From positions 1 to 5,949 of the forward strand of contig JAFDIX010000200.1 of the NCBI GenBank assembly GCA_019307805.1: a DNA stretch of 5,949 nt, written 5' to 3'. A model generated the notes under the pieces. The model ran no database searches and was not told the origin of the DNA. It was given only the letters and a program-made list of their open reading frames with translations. Made by a program: the position numbers and the translations under genes. Below are positions 1 through 5,802 of the stretch, piece by piece. Origin of the DNA: Deltaproteobacteria bacterium (GTDB taxonomy: Bacteria; Desulfobacterota; DSM-4660; Desulfatiglandales; HGW-15). Each line of letters starts with the position of its first letter. The stretch's first letter is position 1.

Positions 1-89
1 ATGGCCATCCGGACACCGACGACCTGGCCCTGGCAGAGATGCCCGTGCTCCTCTGCCGATGAGGCCAGCAATTCTTTAAAAGGCTTCAT
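1..89 (-). CDS. FmdE-family protein, N-terminal part (cut by window edge)
   Basis: An AAGGAG ribosome binding site at 96-101 lies six bases before the ATG at 87-89, and 29 codons are visible before the edge. Residues 13-29 contain EEHGHLCQGQVVGVRMA, the hallmark start of the FmdE domain (formylmethanofuran dehydrogenase subunit E family), in which relatives read HGHLCPGQVLGVRMA. Cys19 and the two His residues are the likely metal- or cofactor-binding positions. Despite the name, most bacterial members are not part of a formylmethanofuran dehydrogenase. They occur near molybdenum and tungsten enzyme genes and often carry a C-terminal zinc ribbon, which is out of view here. Its exact role is not established. 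It reads in the same direction as the reductase operon but has its own promoter region with the palindrome. Confidence 0.75.
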   Translation of the reverse strand, partial: MKPFKELLASSAEEHGHLCQGQVVGVRMA

Positions 90-133
90 CCAATTCTCCT
101 TGTGAATTGAAGAAAGTCATTAAAATCAATATA

Positions 134-163
134 TTCTGTTATGTTAAAATTAACATAACAGAA
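134..163. promoter_or_regulatory. Perfect 14-bp palindrome, ModE-like operator
   Basis: The arms TTCTGTTATGTTAA and TTAACATAACAGAA are perfect inverted repeats with AA between them. The core can be written as TGTTATGTT, six bases, AACATAACA. The Escherichia coli ModE site of modABC, as I recall it, is CGTTATATT, six bases, TACATAACG. The length, spacing and the GTTAT/ATAAC ends agree. ModE is the molybdate-sensing repressor/activator of molybdenum genes. The site lies 45 bases before the ATG of the FmdE-like gene, next to a TATATT that could be its -10, which is a fitting place for repression. It has no T-run next to the stem and is AT-rich, so a terminator is less likely. Confidence 0.55.
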
Positions 164-180
164 CCCAAAAAAAGGGGGCC

Positions 181-330
181 CTAATTGTGAAAGGCAAAAA
201 AAGGCTCCGGATCTGTTTCTCTCCGATAACCGCCTGCTTTTTCACCGTCCCGATCCTCATAACAACTGGGACACCAACGAAAGTTTCCATCGACCCAGTT
301 GCCGCACGAGCAGATCCATTGGTCTTTCAA
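181..330 (-). CDS. Small zinc-ribbon protein, 49 residues (unnamed; possibly a frameshifted longer gene)
   Basis: I do not recognise this as a named family. Starting at TTG (328-330), which has AAGGA five bases upstream, the product is 49 residues. It opens with WICSCGNWVDGNFRWCPSCY: Cys7-x-Cys9 and Cys20-x2-Cys23 form a compact zinc-ribbon-like site with conserved-looking Trp and Gly residues between. The tail is charged and ends FFAFHN. Upstream in another frame, an ORF from the ATG at 401 gives 24 residues (beginning MSATGDYDPLSSKG) and ends at a TGA at 327-329 that overlaps the TTG by four bases. One extra A in the AAAAA run just before would fuse the two into a 73-residue protein. So it is either a coupled pair, a frameshifted gene, or a TTG-started small protein. 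The opposite-strand ORF over the same bases shows no family features. Confidence 0.5.
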   Translation of the reverse strand: MKDQWICSCGNWVDGNFRWCPSCYEDRDGEKAGGYRRETDPEPFFAFHN

Positions 331-401
331 TTTTTCCTTAAGCTTTGTTCTGGTCTCCTCCCTTTAGAAGATAAGGGATCATAGTCCCCTGTGGCGCTCA
401 T
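327..401 (-). CDS. Short upstream ORF, 24 residues, overlapping the zinc-ribbon ORF
   Basis: It runs from ATG at 401 to TGA at 327-329 and overlaps the next start by four bases (TTGA). Its ribosome binding site is weak (GAAG about 11 bases upstream). The peptide is polar and charged, with no known motif. It is best explained as the N-terminal part of the zinc-ribbon protein separated by a one-base slip, or as a leader peptide coupled to it. It may also be chance. Confidence 0.25.
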   Translation of the reverse strand: MSATGDYDPLSSKGRRPEQSLRKN

Positions 402-489
402 CCCATAATGTGCTTCACAGAATACACTTCCGATGGCTGTAATATGGATATTAACTACCGATATATATACTACATTGTGGCACAGCAGG
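331..489 (-). other. Spacer between arrD-like and zinc-ribbon ORFs
   Basis: These 159 bases are AT-rich near the chaperone end, with the run ATATATATA at about 461-469, and become more balanced toward 400. I find no clear terminator for the reductase operon, so transcription could continue into the downstream small gene. Apart from the possible promoter and the short 24-residue ORF, nothing recognisable is present. Confidence 0.4.
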
Positions 490-493
490 TCAA
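464..493 (-). promoter_or_regulatory. Possible sigma-70-type promoter at the end of arrD
   Basis: TTGACC at 493-488 overlaps the stop codon of the chaperone gene and is followed after 18 bases by TATATA at 469-464. The -35 matches five of six consensus bases, the -10 about four. Transcription would start near 457 and run into the small zinc-ribbon ORF. This is a weak call, because TATATA runs are common in AT-rich spacers. Confidence 0.3.
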
Positions 494-1191
494 TCCTGTA
501 AATAGATTTCTTCCTGCATGCCCGAGTTCAGAAACCCCTGTACTTCACAGGGAACCGGGGACTCAGAAATTTCCTCCAGATCCTTCTGTAGAAATATTTT
601 CGATGCCCTTGCCAGATTTCTGTAAAAATGCGTTTCCGTGTGTTCCTCTACCTTGCAGGCAAAATCCGATATCCATGCGCCCAAATGATTTTGCAGGAAA
701 GCCCTGCGCCTATCCAGGTAAAACGCGGCGCCCTCCAGATCAGAATGCCCTATGGCCTCCACGGCCTTGAAAATGAGAAAATAAATGAATTCGAGCTCCG
801 CGGCTATGTGGTCGGGGGCGTCTTTGAAAGTCTCGGCAGCATCCAAACCAACTTCCGCATACATCTCTTTGACGTGCATGGTCGAATCGCCCATGACCTT
901 GCGCCCGTTTTCCAGGTAGACGGATCCATAGGGTGGAGCCAAAAGTCCAAAAGGGCCCACGAAGAGTTTGACATATTCGATCTCCAGGCGCGCGAAATTT
1001 TCTCTCTGATGTATTTCTTCTGTCATGGGAAGCACATATTTTGCGGCCTGGGGACAAACGATCTTCAATCTGTATTCCAACCGATCCAGAGTTGCTGCAA
1101 GCTCCTGACTGGGAAGATAATAACATTCAGCCAGCAATCGATACGCTTCCATTTTGCACGACTCATGAGAAACGAAATCTTTTGTATCCAT
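490..1191 (-). CDS. arrD: TorD-family molybdoenzyme chaperone (ArrD-like)
   Basis: This cytoplasmic chaperone is thought to bind the Tat signal region of the catalytic subunit and hold it for insertion of the molybdenum cofactor. From the chosen ATG the protein has 233 residues and looks all-helical. It carries the family landmarks EYVKLFVGPFG (about 72-82), PPYGSVYLE (86-94) and APDHIAAELEF (125-135), the last being the TorD Asp-His/Glu-Leu signature. An ATG at 1218 would add nine residues, but it lies in the arm of the hairpin and has no ribosome binding site, whereas the ATG at 1191 is preceded by GAAGGA at good spacing. The gene follows the membrane subunit by 59 bases. Its stop, TGA, is used normally, which argues against genome-wide reassignment of TGA. 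Confidence 0.83.
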   Translation of the reverse strand: MDTKDFVSHESCKMEAYRLLAECYYLPSQELAATLDRLEYRLKIVCPQAAKYVLPMTEEIHQRENFARLEIEYVKLFVGPFGLLAPPYGSVYLENGRKVMGDSTMHVKEMYAEVGLDAAETFKDAPDHIAAELEFIYFLIFKAVEAIGHSDLEGAAFYLDRRRAFLQNHLGAWISDFACKVEEHTETHFYRNLARASKIFLQKDLEEISESPVPCEVQGFLNSGMQEEIYLQD

Positions 1192-1216
1192 AGTTTTTCC
1201 TTCGTAAAGAGGGGAC

Positions 1217-1248
1217 ATTCGGCCGGCCTGTCACCAGGCCAGCCGAAT
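1217..1248 (-). other. Strong stem-loop between arrC-like and arrD-like genes
   Basis: The 32 bases form a 14-bp stem with one G·U pair on the minus-strand transcript and a GUGA tetraloop, which is of the stable GNRA class. It begins three bases after the TAA of the membrane-subunit gene. On the minus strand no T-run follows (the next bases are GTCCCCTCT), so it is not a textbook terminator for the operon and may instead protect or process the mRNA. The 3' arm contains the ATG at 1218, making that start unlikely. On the plus strand the hairpin is followed by TTTTT at 1248-1252 and would act as an intrinsic terminator against antisense transcripts. Confidence 0.65.
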
Positions 1249-1250
1249 TT

Positions 1251-2393
1251 TTATAACTCCGGTTTTTGCGCCAGTTTGAGATAACGCTCTCCCAATGTAT
1301 AGAGCGACAGCATCACCGCCAGAGCAAATACAAAGACCATCCACTCCCATATACTGGGAAAATATTTGATAAATGCCGGGTAGTGTTCGGCCTTCGGCCC
1401 GACTGGATGGCTCTGGCCGGCCAACAAAATCTCCATATGCATCATCAGGGTACCCATGAGAACAAGAACAGAGATAATAATTTTGCCGCCGGTGCTCTGG
1501 CGTACCGAGGGAATCAGCAATAGGACAAATGGCAAAAACAGTCCCAAAATCACCTCCGTGTGAAACCCCTGCCATGCGCCGAATGCATGTTCGAACTGAT
1601 GATAGACCAGAAATTCCGGGATCACTGTTGCCGACTCGATAGCCATTTTGACCAGGGTAAAAATTGTGACTGTTCCGGCCACATAGGCAAAAATGACTGT
1701 GAATTTATCATACAGCGGTCTTTGCGTTTCAATGTCCCCATCGCCGGTGATTCTTTGCAGGATGGTGCTGTAAAACAAAAACAGGGCCATACCGCTGAAA
1801 AGGCCCATCAACAGGGAGTAGAGAGACATGACCGGGCCAAAGTAGGTGACACGGGACTCGGTGATGCCAAAGACCGATCCGATCATCAGCGGCGCCACAA
1901 TTGCCAGAATAAATGATGAAACCCCCAGGAACCTGCTCAATCCACTGTGCCAGTCCCCCTCGTGCATCCTCCAGAATTTCAGGATCAATACCACCAGTTC
2001 GACGCTGTAAATAAATCCCATCCACCAGATGGGGGAAGAAAAGTTGGGAGACAGCATAATGTAATACATATGCTCCACGGAACCGAGTTCCAGACCGATG
2101 GATACGAACCCTCCGCAGAGGGTGGCAATGGCGAGAAACACGAGCCGTTTTGCAAAAGGCGCATACTCCTTTATCTGAAGCACCATGGGGATCCCTGCCA
2201 GAAGGGTCAGGCCTGAACTTGTCAGTGCCAGAAATATATACACGCCTAGAGGCAATGACCAGATAAGGACATCATTGGTGTTGAACAGCACATGTCCTTT
2301 TACGAATAGCATCAGGGCGGTGTATAATCCAAGCAACAGGGCGATACCCAGTACCGCAAACCAAATACCGTAAAGAACTTTTTTTTCACTCAT
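1251..2393 (-). CDS. arrC: NrfD/PsrC-type membrane subunit (ArrC-like quinol dehydrogenase)
   Basis: This 380-residue integral membrane protein is of the NrfD/PsrC family, expected to anchor the complex and oxidise menaquinol for the B subunit. About ten hydrophobic helices are visible, at roughly 9-31, 43-72, 84-103, 122-140, 155-176, 185-210, 230-255, 278-296, 303-325 and 347-367. Family-like points are the acidic and aromatic residues in the loop after helix 3 (GLELGSVEHMYY) and the WWMGFIYSVE helix start. Many arsenate reductase operons have only arrAB and use a separate quinol oxidase. Operons with an added NrfD protein and TorD chaperone are known in several anaerobes, and I use arrC in that sense. 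It starts immediately after the stop of the B subunit. It could equally be called PsrC if the substrate of the complex is not arsenate. Confidence 0.82.
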   Translation of the reverse strand: MSEKKVLYGIWFAVLGIALLLGLYTALMLFVKGHVLFNTNDVLIWSLPLGVYIFLALTSSGLTLLAGIPMVLQIKEYAPFAKRLVFLAIATLCGGFVSIGLELGSVEHMYYIMLSPNFSSPIWWMGFIYSVELVVLILKFWRMHEGDWHSGLSRFLGVSSFILAIVAPLMIGSVFGITESRVTYFGPVMSLYSLLMGLFSGMALFLFYSTILQRITGDGDIETQRPLYDKFTVIFAYVAGTVTIFTLVKMAIESATVIPEFLVYHQFEHAFGAWQGFHTEVILGLFLPFVLLLIPSVRQSTGGKIIISVLVLMGTLMMHMEILLAGQSHPVGPKAEHYPAFIKYFPSIWEWMVFVFALAVMLSLYTLGERYLKLAQKPEL

Positions 2394-2407
2394 TTAGACA
2401 CCTCCTT
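2394..2407 (-). promoter_or_regulatory. Ribosome binding site of arrC-like gene embedded in the last arrB codons
   Basis: The codons for the C-terminal Lys-Gly-Gly-Val of the B subunit (…GGA-GGT-GTC-TAA) contain AAAGGAGGT, which serves as the ribosome binding site for the ATG at 2393. The stop codon is directly followed by that ATG with no spacer. The Gly-Gly end of the protein may therefore be held by the need for this site. Confidence 0.75.
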
Positions 2408-3119
2408 TGGTCTGCCTGTATTGTGCCGGGTTGAAGTCCCTGATGTAAAATACGTGGGGCTCGGTACCGATGTGCTCCCGCAGTCTAAAAGGCCGAAATT
2501 TTCCCAAAAGAAAACGGACCTCGCTTTTGGGATCGGAAATGTCCCCGAATATTCTTGCATCAGCGGGACAGGCTTCAACACACCGGGGAAGCTTTCCCCT
2601 TTTAACAAGATGATCGCAAAAAGTGCACTTTTCAACGACCCCTTTTGGACGAATCCCCGGCAATGTAGCGCCTCTTTCGGGATTGTAGTAGGGTACGGCC
2701 TCGCCTCCCACTTTTTGGACCTCTTCTTTGGGAGAGCTGGTCACGCCTTTTATGATAGTGGTGGTCTCGCGCCAATATTTGTGAGGCTTTTCCCAGTTGA
2801 AATAGATCACACCATAGGGGCAGTTAAATTCGCAAAACTTGCAGCCAATACACTTTTTTGGATTATGCATGGTGATCCCGTTCTCCAATTTATGCATCGC
2901 TTTCGTTGGACACCCTCTCACACATGGGGCATTGGCGCAGTGGTTACAAAGGGTCGGGATATAATGATATCTGACATTCGGGAATGTGCCTTTTGTCTCT
3001 GTAATCTTATTTGACCAGTAAATACCGTCCGATACGTTATTTTCGCTTCTGCAGGCGACACTGCAATGACCGCATCCCACGCATCGTTGCAGGTCAATGA
3101 CCATGGCATATCTAGGCAT
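2394..3119 (-). CDS. arrB: ArrB-like iron-sulfur subunit with four [4Fe-4S] clusters
   Basis: This 241-residue protein is the electron-transfer subunit of the reductase, of the DmsB/PsrB/ArrB family. Sixteen cysteines sit in four groups: C13, C16, C19, C23; C58, C61, C66, C70; C90, C93, C96, C100; and C165, C168, C180, C184. This is the standard pattern for four cubane clusters. The segments GTFPNVRYHYIPTLCNHC, KKCIGCKFCEFNCPYGVI and KGVVEKCTFCDH resemble ArrB proteins as I remember them, and the length is near the roughly 234 residues of the Shewanella protein. It has no signal peptide, as expected for a partner carried through Tat with the catalytic subunit. It starts 11 bases after the A-subunit stop, and its own TAA touches the start of the next gene, so the three structural genes are tightly coupled. 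A PsrB or PhsB relative is the alternative. Confidence 0.85.
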   Translation of the reverse strand: MPRYAMVIDLQRCVGCGHCSVACRSENNVSDGIYWSNKITETKGTFPNVRYHYIPTLCNHCANAPCVRGCPTKAMHKLENGITMHNPKKCIGCKFCEFNCPYGVIYFNWEKPHKYWRETTTIIKGVTSSPKEEVQKVGGEAVPYYNPERGATLPGIRPKGVVEKCTFCDHLVKRGKLPRCVEACPADARIFGDISDPKSEVRFLLGKFRPFRLREHIGTEPHVFYIRDFNPAQYRQTKGGV

Positions 3120-3121
3120 TT

Positions 3122-3132
3122 GATCACCTCCT
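3122..3132 (-). promoter_or_regulatory. Ribosome binding site of arrB-like gene overlapping arrA stop
   Basis: AGGAGGTGATC on the minus strand overlaps the TAG stop of the upstream gene (TAGGAGG) and lies a few bases before the ATG at 3119. It is an almost full-length anti-16S match. Only 11 bases separate the two genes, so translation of the B subunit can be re-initiated by ribosomes finishing the A subunit. If ribosomes stop at the TGA at 3413 instead, this coupling would be weakened, because they would end about 280 bases earlier. Confidence 0.8.
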
Positions 3133-3412
3133 ATACTTTTTCTATTTTTATTCTTGTAAGGCCATAATAGGCGGTACTTCCACTGAGGCGGTCATACTGT
3201 GCGGGGATGATATCATTGCTGCTTCCGCCCCGGGGCTCCTTTCCAAACTTCTTGGATGCCAATCGGCCGTAAGCCCAGTGTCCTTGACCGTAGCATTTCG
3301 CAACGGTGCCGGGCCTTACCCCTTCCCACAATTTGGCCGTGCAGATCAGGCTTCCGGTTTGAGACGTGAGTTTAATGCGGTCTCCATCTCGAACACCTGT
3401 TTTTCGGGCATC
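3131..3412 (-). other. C-terminal 93 codons of the arrA-like gene, downstream of the TGA
   Basis: The frame is free of further stops up to TAG at 3131-3133. It has the look of the molybdopterin-dinucleotide-binding fold: DGDRIKLTSQTGSL (turn and strand with the DGD element), WEGVRPGTV (strand and loop), then GQGHWAYGR, RGGSSNDIIP and a final strand TRIKIEKV. These are typical ends of this oxidoreductase family. It has no ribosome binding site or start of its own that would suggest a separate gene; the only ATG in frame would require internal initiation. I read it as the tail of the same protein. Confidence 0.8.
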
Positions 3413-5716
3413 TCAAGGGTTAATCTTCGCCACATCATCCCAAATGACATCGCCCGGATCGACATCCTTAAAATCATAATACCAGGTGCAGTTGGCGGAC
3501 CGCCCTTCACGATTGAGTCTGGATTTGTGATCCACATGGATAAATGGAAACTCTTTCTCATCACCCACAATAAAAGGTTCTTCATAGTGGGGGACAAAGG
3601 CCTTTTCGCCCCTGGCCTGATAGAGGCATGTCTCCAGAATGTCATCTACGGTGGTGTCATGTTTACCCGCGTGCTTTTCCAGGGCGGCCTTCAGCGTTTC
3701 ACTGAAAAATTCGAACTTCCCGGTTTTCGTTTTCATCTTTCCCCATCTCTTTTTGAAAGGATAGGGGTCGGAGTTCCAGACACCTACCTTTCGGAACTCT
3801 TCCCAGCCGTTGAACCGATCACCCCCTTTGTACTTTGCCGGGTCCCAAAGATTTTGGGTGGCATATTTCAACGCATAAAGTGCAAATTCCTTTTCATTGG
3901 TTGGTGCCTTTCCGGTCTCCGGGTCCTTGTATTCTCGGTAGTGTCTGATCAGGTTGTCAAACCCCCGCTCTGCCAGCTTTTCCGCTATCAGCCAGGGGAT
4001 CTCGGTTTCATCGGTCTTGTAATCCCAGACCGGCTTGATGACAGGCTGCAGCAGGGTAACGTGGCGGTATCCGTTTGCAATGGATTTCACATATCCCCAT
4101 TTTTCAAACATATGGTGGGTGTCCGGGAGGACGATATCGGCAAACCATGAAAATTCCGATGCGTTGGTCGTGATGTGAACAAGAAACGGTATCTTGGATA
4201 AGGCCCGCTCCCACCGCTCGGGTTGAGGACATGAAAAGGCAAAATTATTCATGTAACCTATTGCCACCTTGATCTCATTGGGATCCGCATTAAGAATGCC
4301 CTCTGCCGCATTGTTGGTGAGTACTCCTGAGCCCGGCTTCCCTTTCTTGATGCATGGAAATTCTTTTCGACCCCGCTGGTCTATCTTTTTGTGCTTCTTA
4401 CCCTTCTTGGCGATATCATCCATAAAGTCCTTCGGTTTCGGAAATTTTTTGGTGTACTCCTTGTTGGAAACAAGCGTTCCTCCGACATTATCCGCGGCAC
4501 CGACGATTCCGTTCAGCGCATGAACGGCCATGCTGGTGTAGGATCCCCTCACCTGCATACAGGGGCCGCCTCCAAGCCATGATATGGCATGAGGGGCAGC
4601 CTTGCCGTAGCCAATGGCCACCCTCTTGATCTGCTCTACCGGTAAACCGGTTCGCCCGGACGCCCATTCTGCGGTCTTATCTTTCAGTTCGAGGTTCCAA
4701 TACTTGACGATACCGTGGGTATATTTCTCCTCAAAGGTTTCCTCATCGACCGTCTGACCGGGAACGAAACGGTTAACGCCATCAGTAAAGTCGCCCACAA
4801 ACTCCCGGTACCACAGCCCCTCCGTCAACAGGATGTGAGAAATGGCTACAGCAAGGGCGCCGTCTTCCCCCGGCTTGATGGGAAGCCATTCATCCGCTTT
4901 GGCAGCCGTGGCAGAAAGTCGCGGCTCGACAATGGCGATAGTGGCCTTGTCAATGGCATTTCCCCATGCCTTTGAGTAAAAGGGGACCTGCCGATTGGCC
5001 GCCAGGGGGTCAGCCCCCCAGAGCAGAATATAATAGGCATTTTCAACATCATATTGCCTGTAGCCCCAGTATCCCTCAGTATAATAAGGGCCGAATTTTT
5101 CAGCCTCCGCACAAATGGCACTGTGGGAGATATTGTTGGGAGAGCCGATGATTTTGGTCATGCGATCGTAAAGGATATCCCGCATGTAGGAGTATCGTCC
5201 CCGCATGAGCATGTATTTATGGGTTTCGTTGTTCTTGCGAAGCTCCATAATTTTGTCCGCTATGGTATTCAAGGCCTCATCCCAGGATATGGGAACAAAG
5301 TTGGGGTCTTCATTGCGGCCCTTTTTGGGATTGGTGCGCTTCATGGGGGTTTTTATTCTATCCGGGTCATACACCTGCTGAAGGCCCAGTTGCGATCTTA
5401 TACAGCCGGCACCCACACAGACCTTTGAATTGGGATTTCCCCTGACCTTGACGGCTCTGCCGTCTACCACATAAACCTGCTTCGAGCACCAGGATGTACA
5501 TCCCTGACACGTGGCAGCCTTCCACTCACCAAGATCCTTGTTGGAGGATTCACCAACCTCTGCGAGGGCCTTTAAGGTCGGTCTTAGGGTGCCTCCAATG
5601 GCCGCCGCAGTACCGGCCGCAGCCCCGGTTTTTATCAGGAAAGATCTTCTCGTCACTTTTATATCGTCGAGAACATTCTTCACAATTGACTGTTTTTCTC
5701 CTTTTTCCCCGTGCAT
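3131..5716 (-). CDS. arrA: ArrA-like molybdopterin oxidoreductase (respiratory arsenate reductase, catalytic subunit), interrupted by in-frame TGA
   Basis: This is a catalytic subunit of the DMSO-reductase (molybdopterin) superfamily, probably reducing arsenate to arsenite outside the cytoplasmic membrane. A Tat signal is visible: TRRSFLIK at residues 22-29, a hydrophobic Ala/Gly stretch, and a likely cleavage after Ala52 (ALA). A [4Fe-4S] motif follows, C70-x2-C73-x3-C77-x27-C105, a spacing I remember for ArrA. The RGRY motif at 172-175 is the ArrA signature, whereas ArxA has a GRGW-type motif. Arg174, His198, Ser199, Cys202 (the likely Mo ligand), Lys207 and Tyr219 keep the spacing of the arsenate-site residues R165, H189, S190, C193, K198 and Y210 that I recall from the Shewanella ArrA structure. 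Residue 768 is a TGA (3413-3415); the same frame continues for 93 residues to TAG at 3131, giving 861 positions, close to the usual ArrA length. A product ending at 3413 has 767 residues and lacks much of the C-terminal cofactor-binding domain. Alternatives are selenate, antimonate or polysulfide reductase relatives. Confidence 0.78.
3413..3415 (-). other. In-frame TGA codon inside the arrA-like gene
   Basis: The codon order on the minus strand is AAG-ATT-AAC-CCT-TGA-GAT-GCC. It falls in the INP-x-DA element that opens a conserved stretch of the C-terminal molybdopterin-dinucleotide-binding domain. Relatives often have Ser, Glu or Lys at x, and a Ser codon TCA would need one base change to become TGA. 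No frameshift is involved. A nonsense mutation, a base-call error or UGA recoding are the possibilities; the first two are favoured because this position is far from the molybdenum ligand, which is already Cys202. Confidence 0.85.
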
Positions 5717-5802
5717 ATGACCTCCTTTATGTATATGGATTTGGTAATGAATGATGAATAATTAACTCGGGCTTTGAAATCTCATACATTGGATTTAACC
5801 GG
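5717..5802 (-). promoter_or_regulatory. Leader region before arrA-like gene, with strong ribosome binding site
   Basis: This 86-bp AT-rich spacer separates the receiver-domain gene from the reductase operon. An AAAGGAGGT ribosome binding site lies just before the ATG at 5716, with only four bases between GGAGG and the ATG, which is tight but supports this start. I see no GC-rich hairpin with a T-run that would end transcription from the receiver gene, so read-through is possible. I see no convincing sigma-54 (GG-N10-GC) element. A short direct repeat, ATTCAT-C-ATTCAT on the minus strand at about 5742-5754, could be a regulator site but is too simple to call. Confidence 0.45.

Noticed and set aside
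134..163. Palindrome as an intrinsic terminator of the reductase operon
   Set aside because: The stem is AT-rich, no T-run follows directly on either strand, and it lies in the promoter position of the FmdE-like gene.
187..384. Plus-strand ORF of 65 codons
   Set aside because: It is the reverse shadow of the zinc-ribbon ORF, shows no domain features and has no convincing ribosome binding site. The minus strand has the ordered Cys pattern.
628..1284. Plus-strand ORF of 218 codons
   Set aside because: It lies opposite the TorD-like gene and has no recognisable motif, whereas the minus strand carries clear TorD signatures.
3413..3470. TGA as part of a variant genetic code (TGA read as Trp or Gly)
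   Set aside because: The chaperone gene ends at TGA at the expected family length, and the B and C subunit genes use no internal TGA, so the standard bacterial code fits.
3278..4150. Plus-strand ORF of 290 codons and other long plus-strand frames over the catalytic subunit gene
   Set aside because: They are mirror frames of a conserved molybdopterin oxidoreductase and have no family-like sequence of their own.
5742..5754. Direct repeat ATTCAT-C-ATTCAT in the leader as a response-regulator site
   Set aside because: The repeat is short, AT-rich and low in complexity, and could easily arise by chance in such a spacer.
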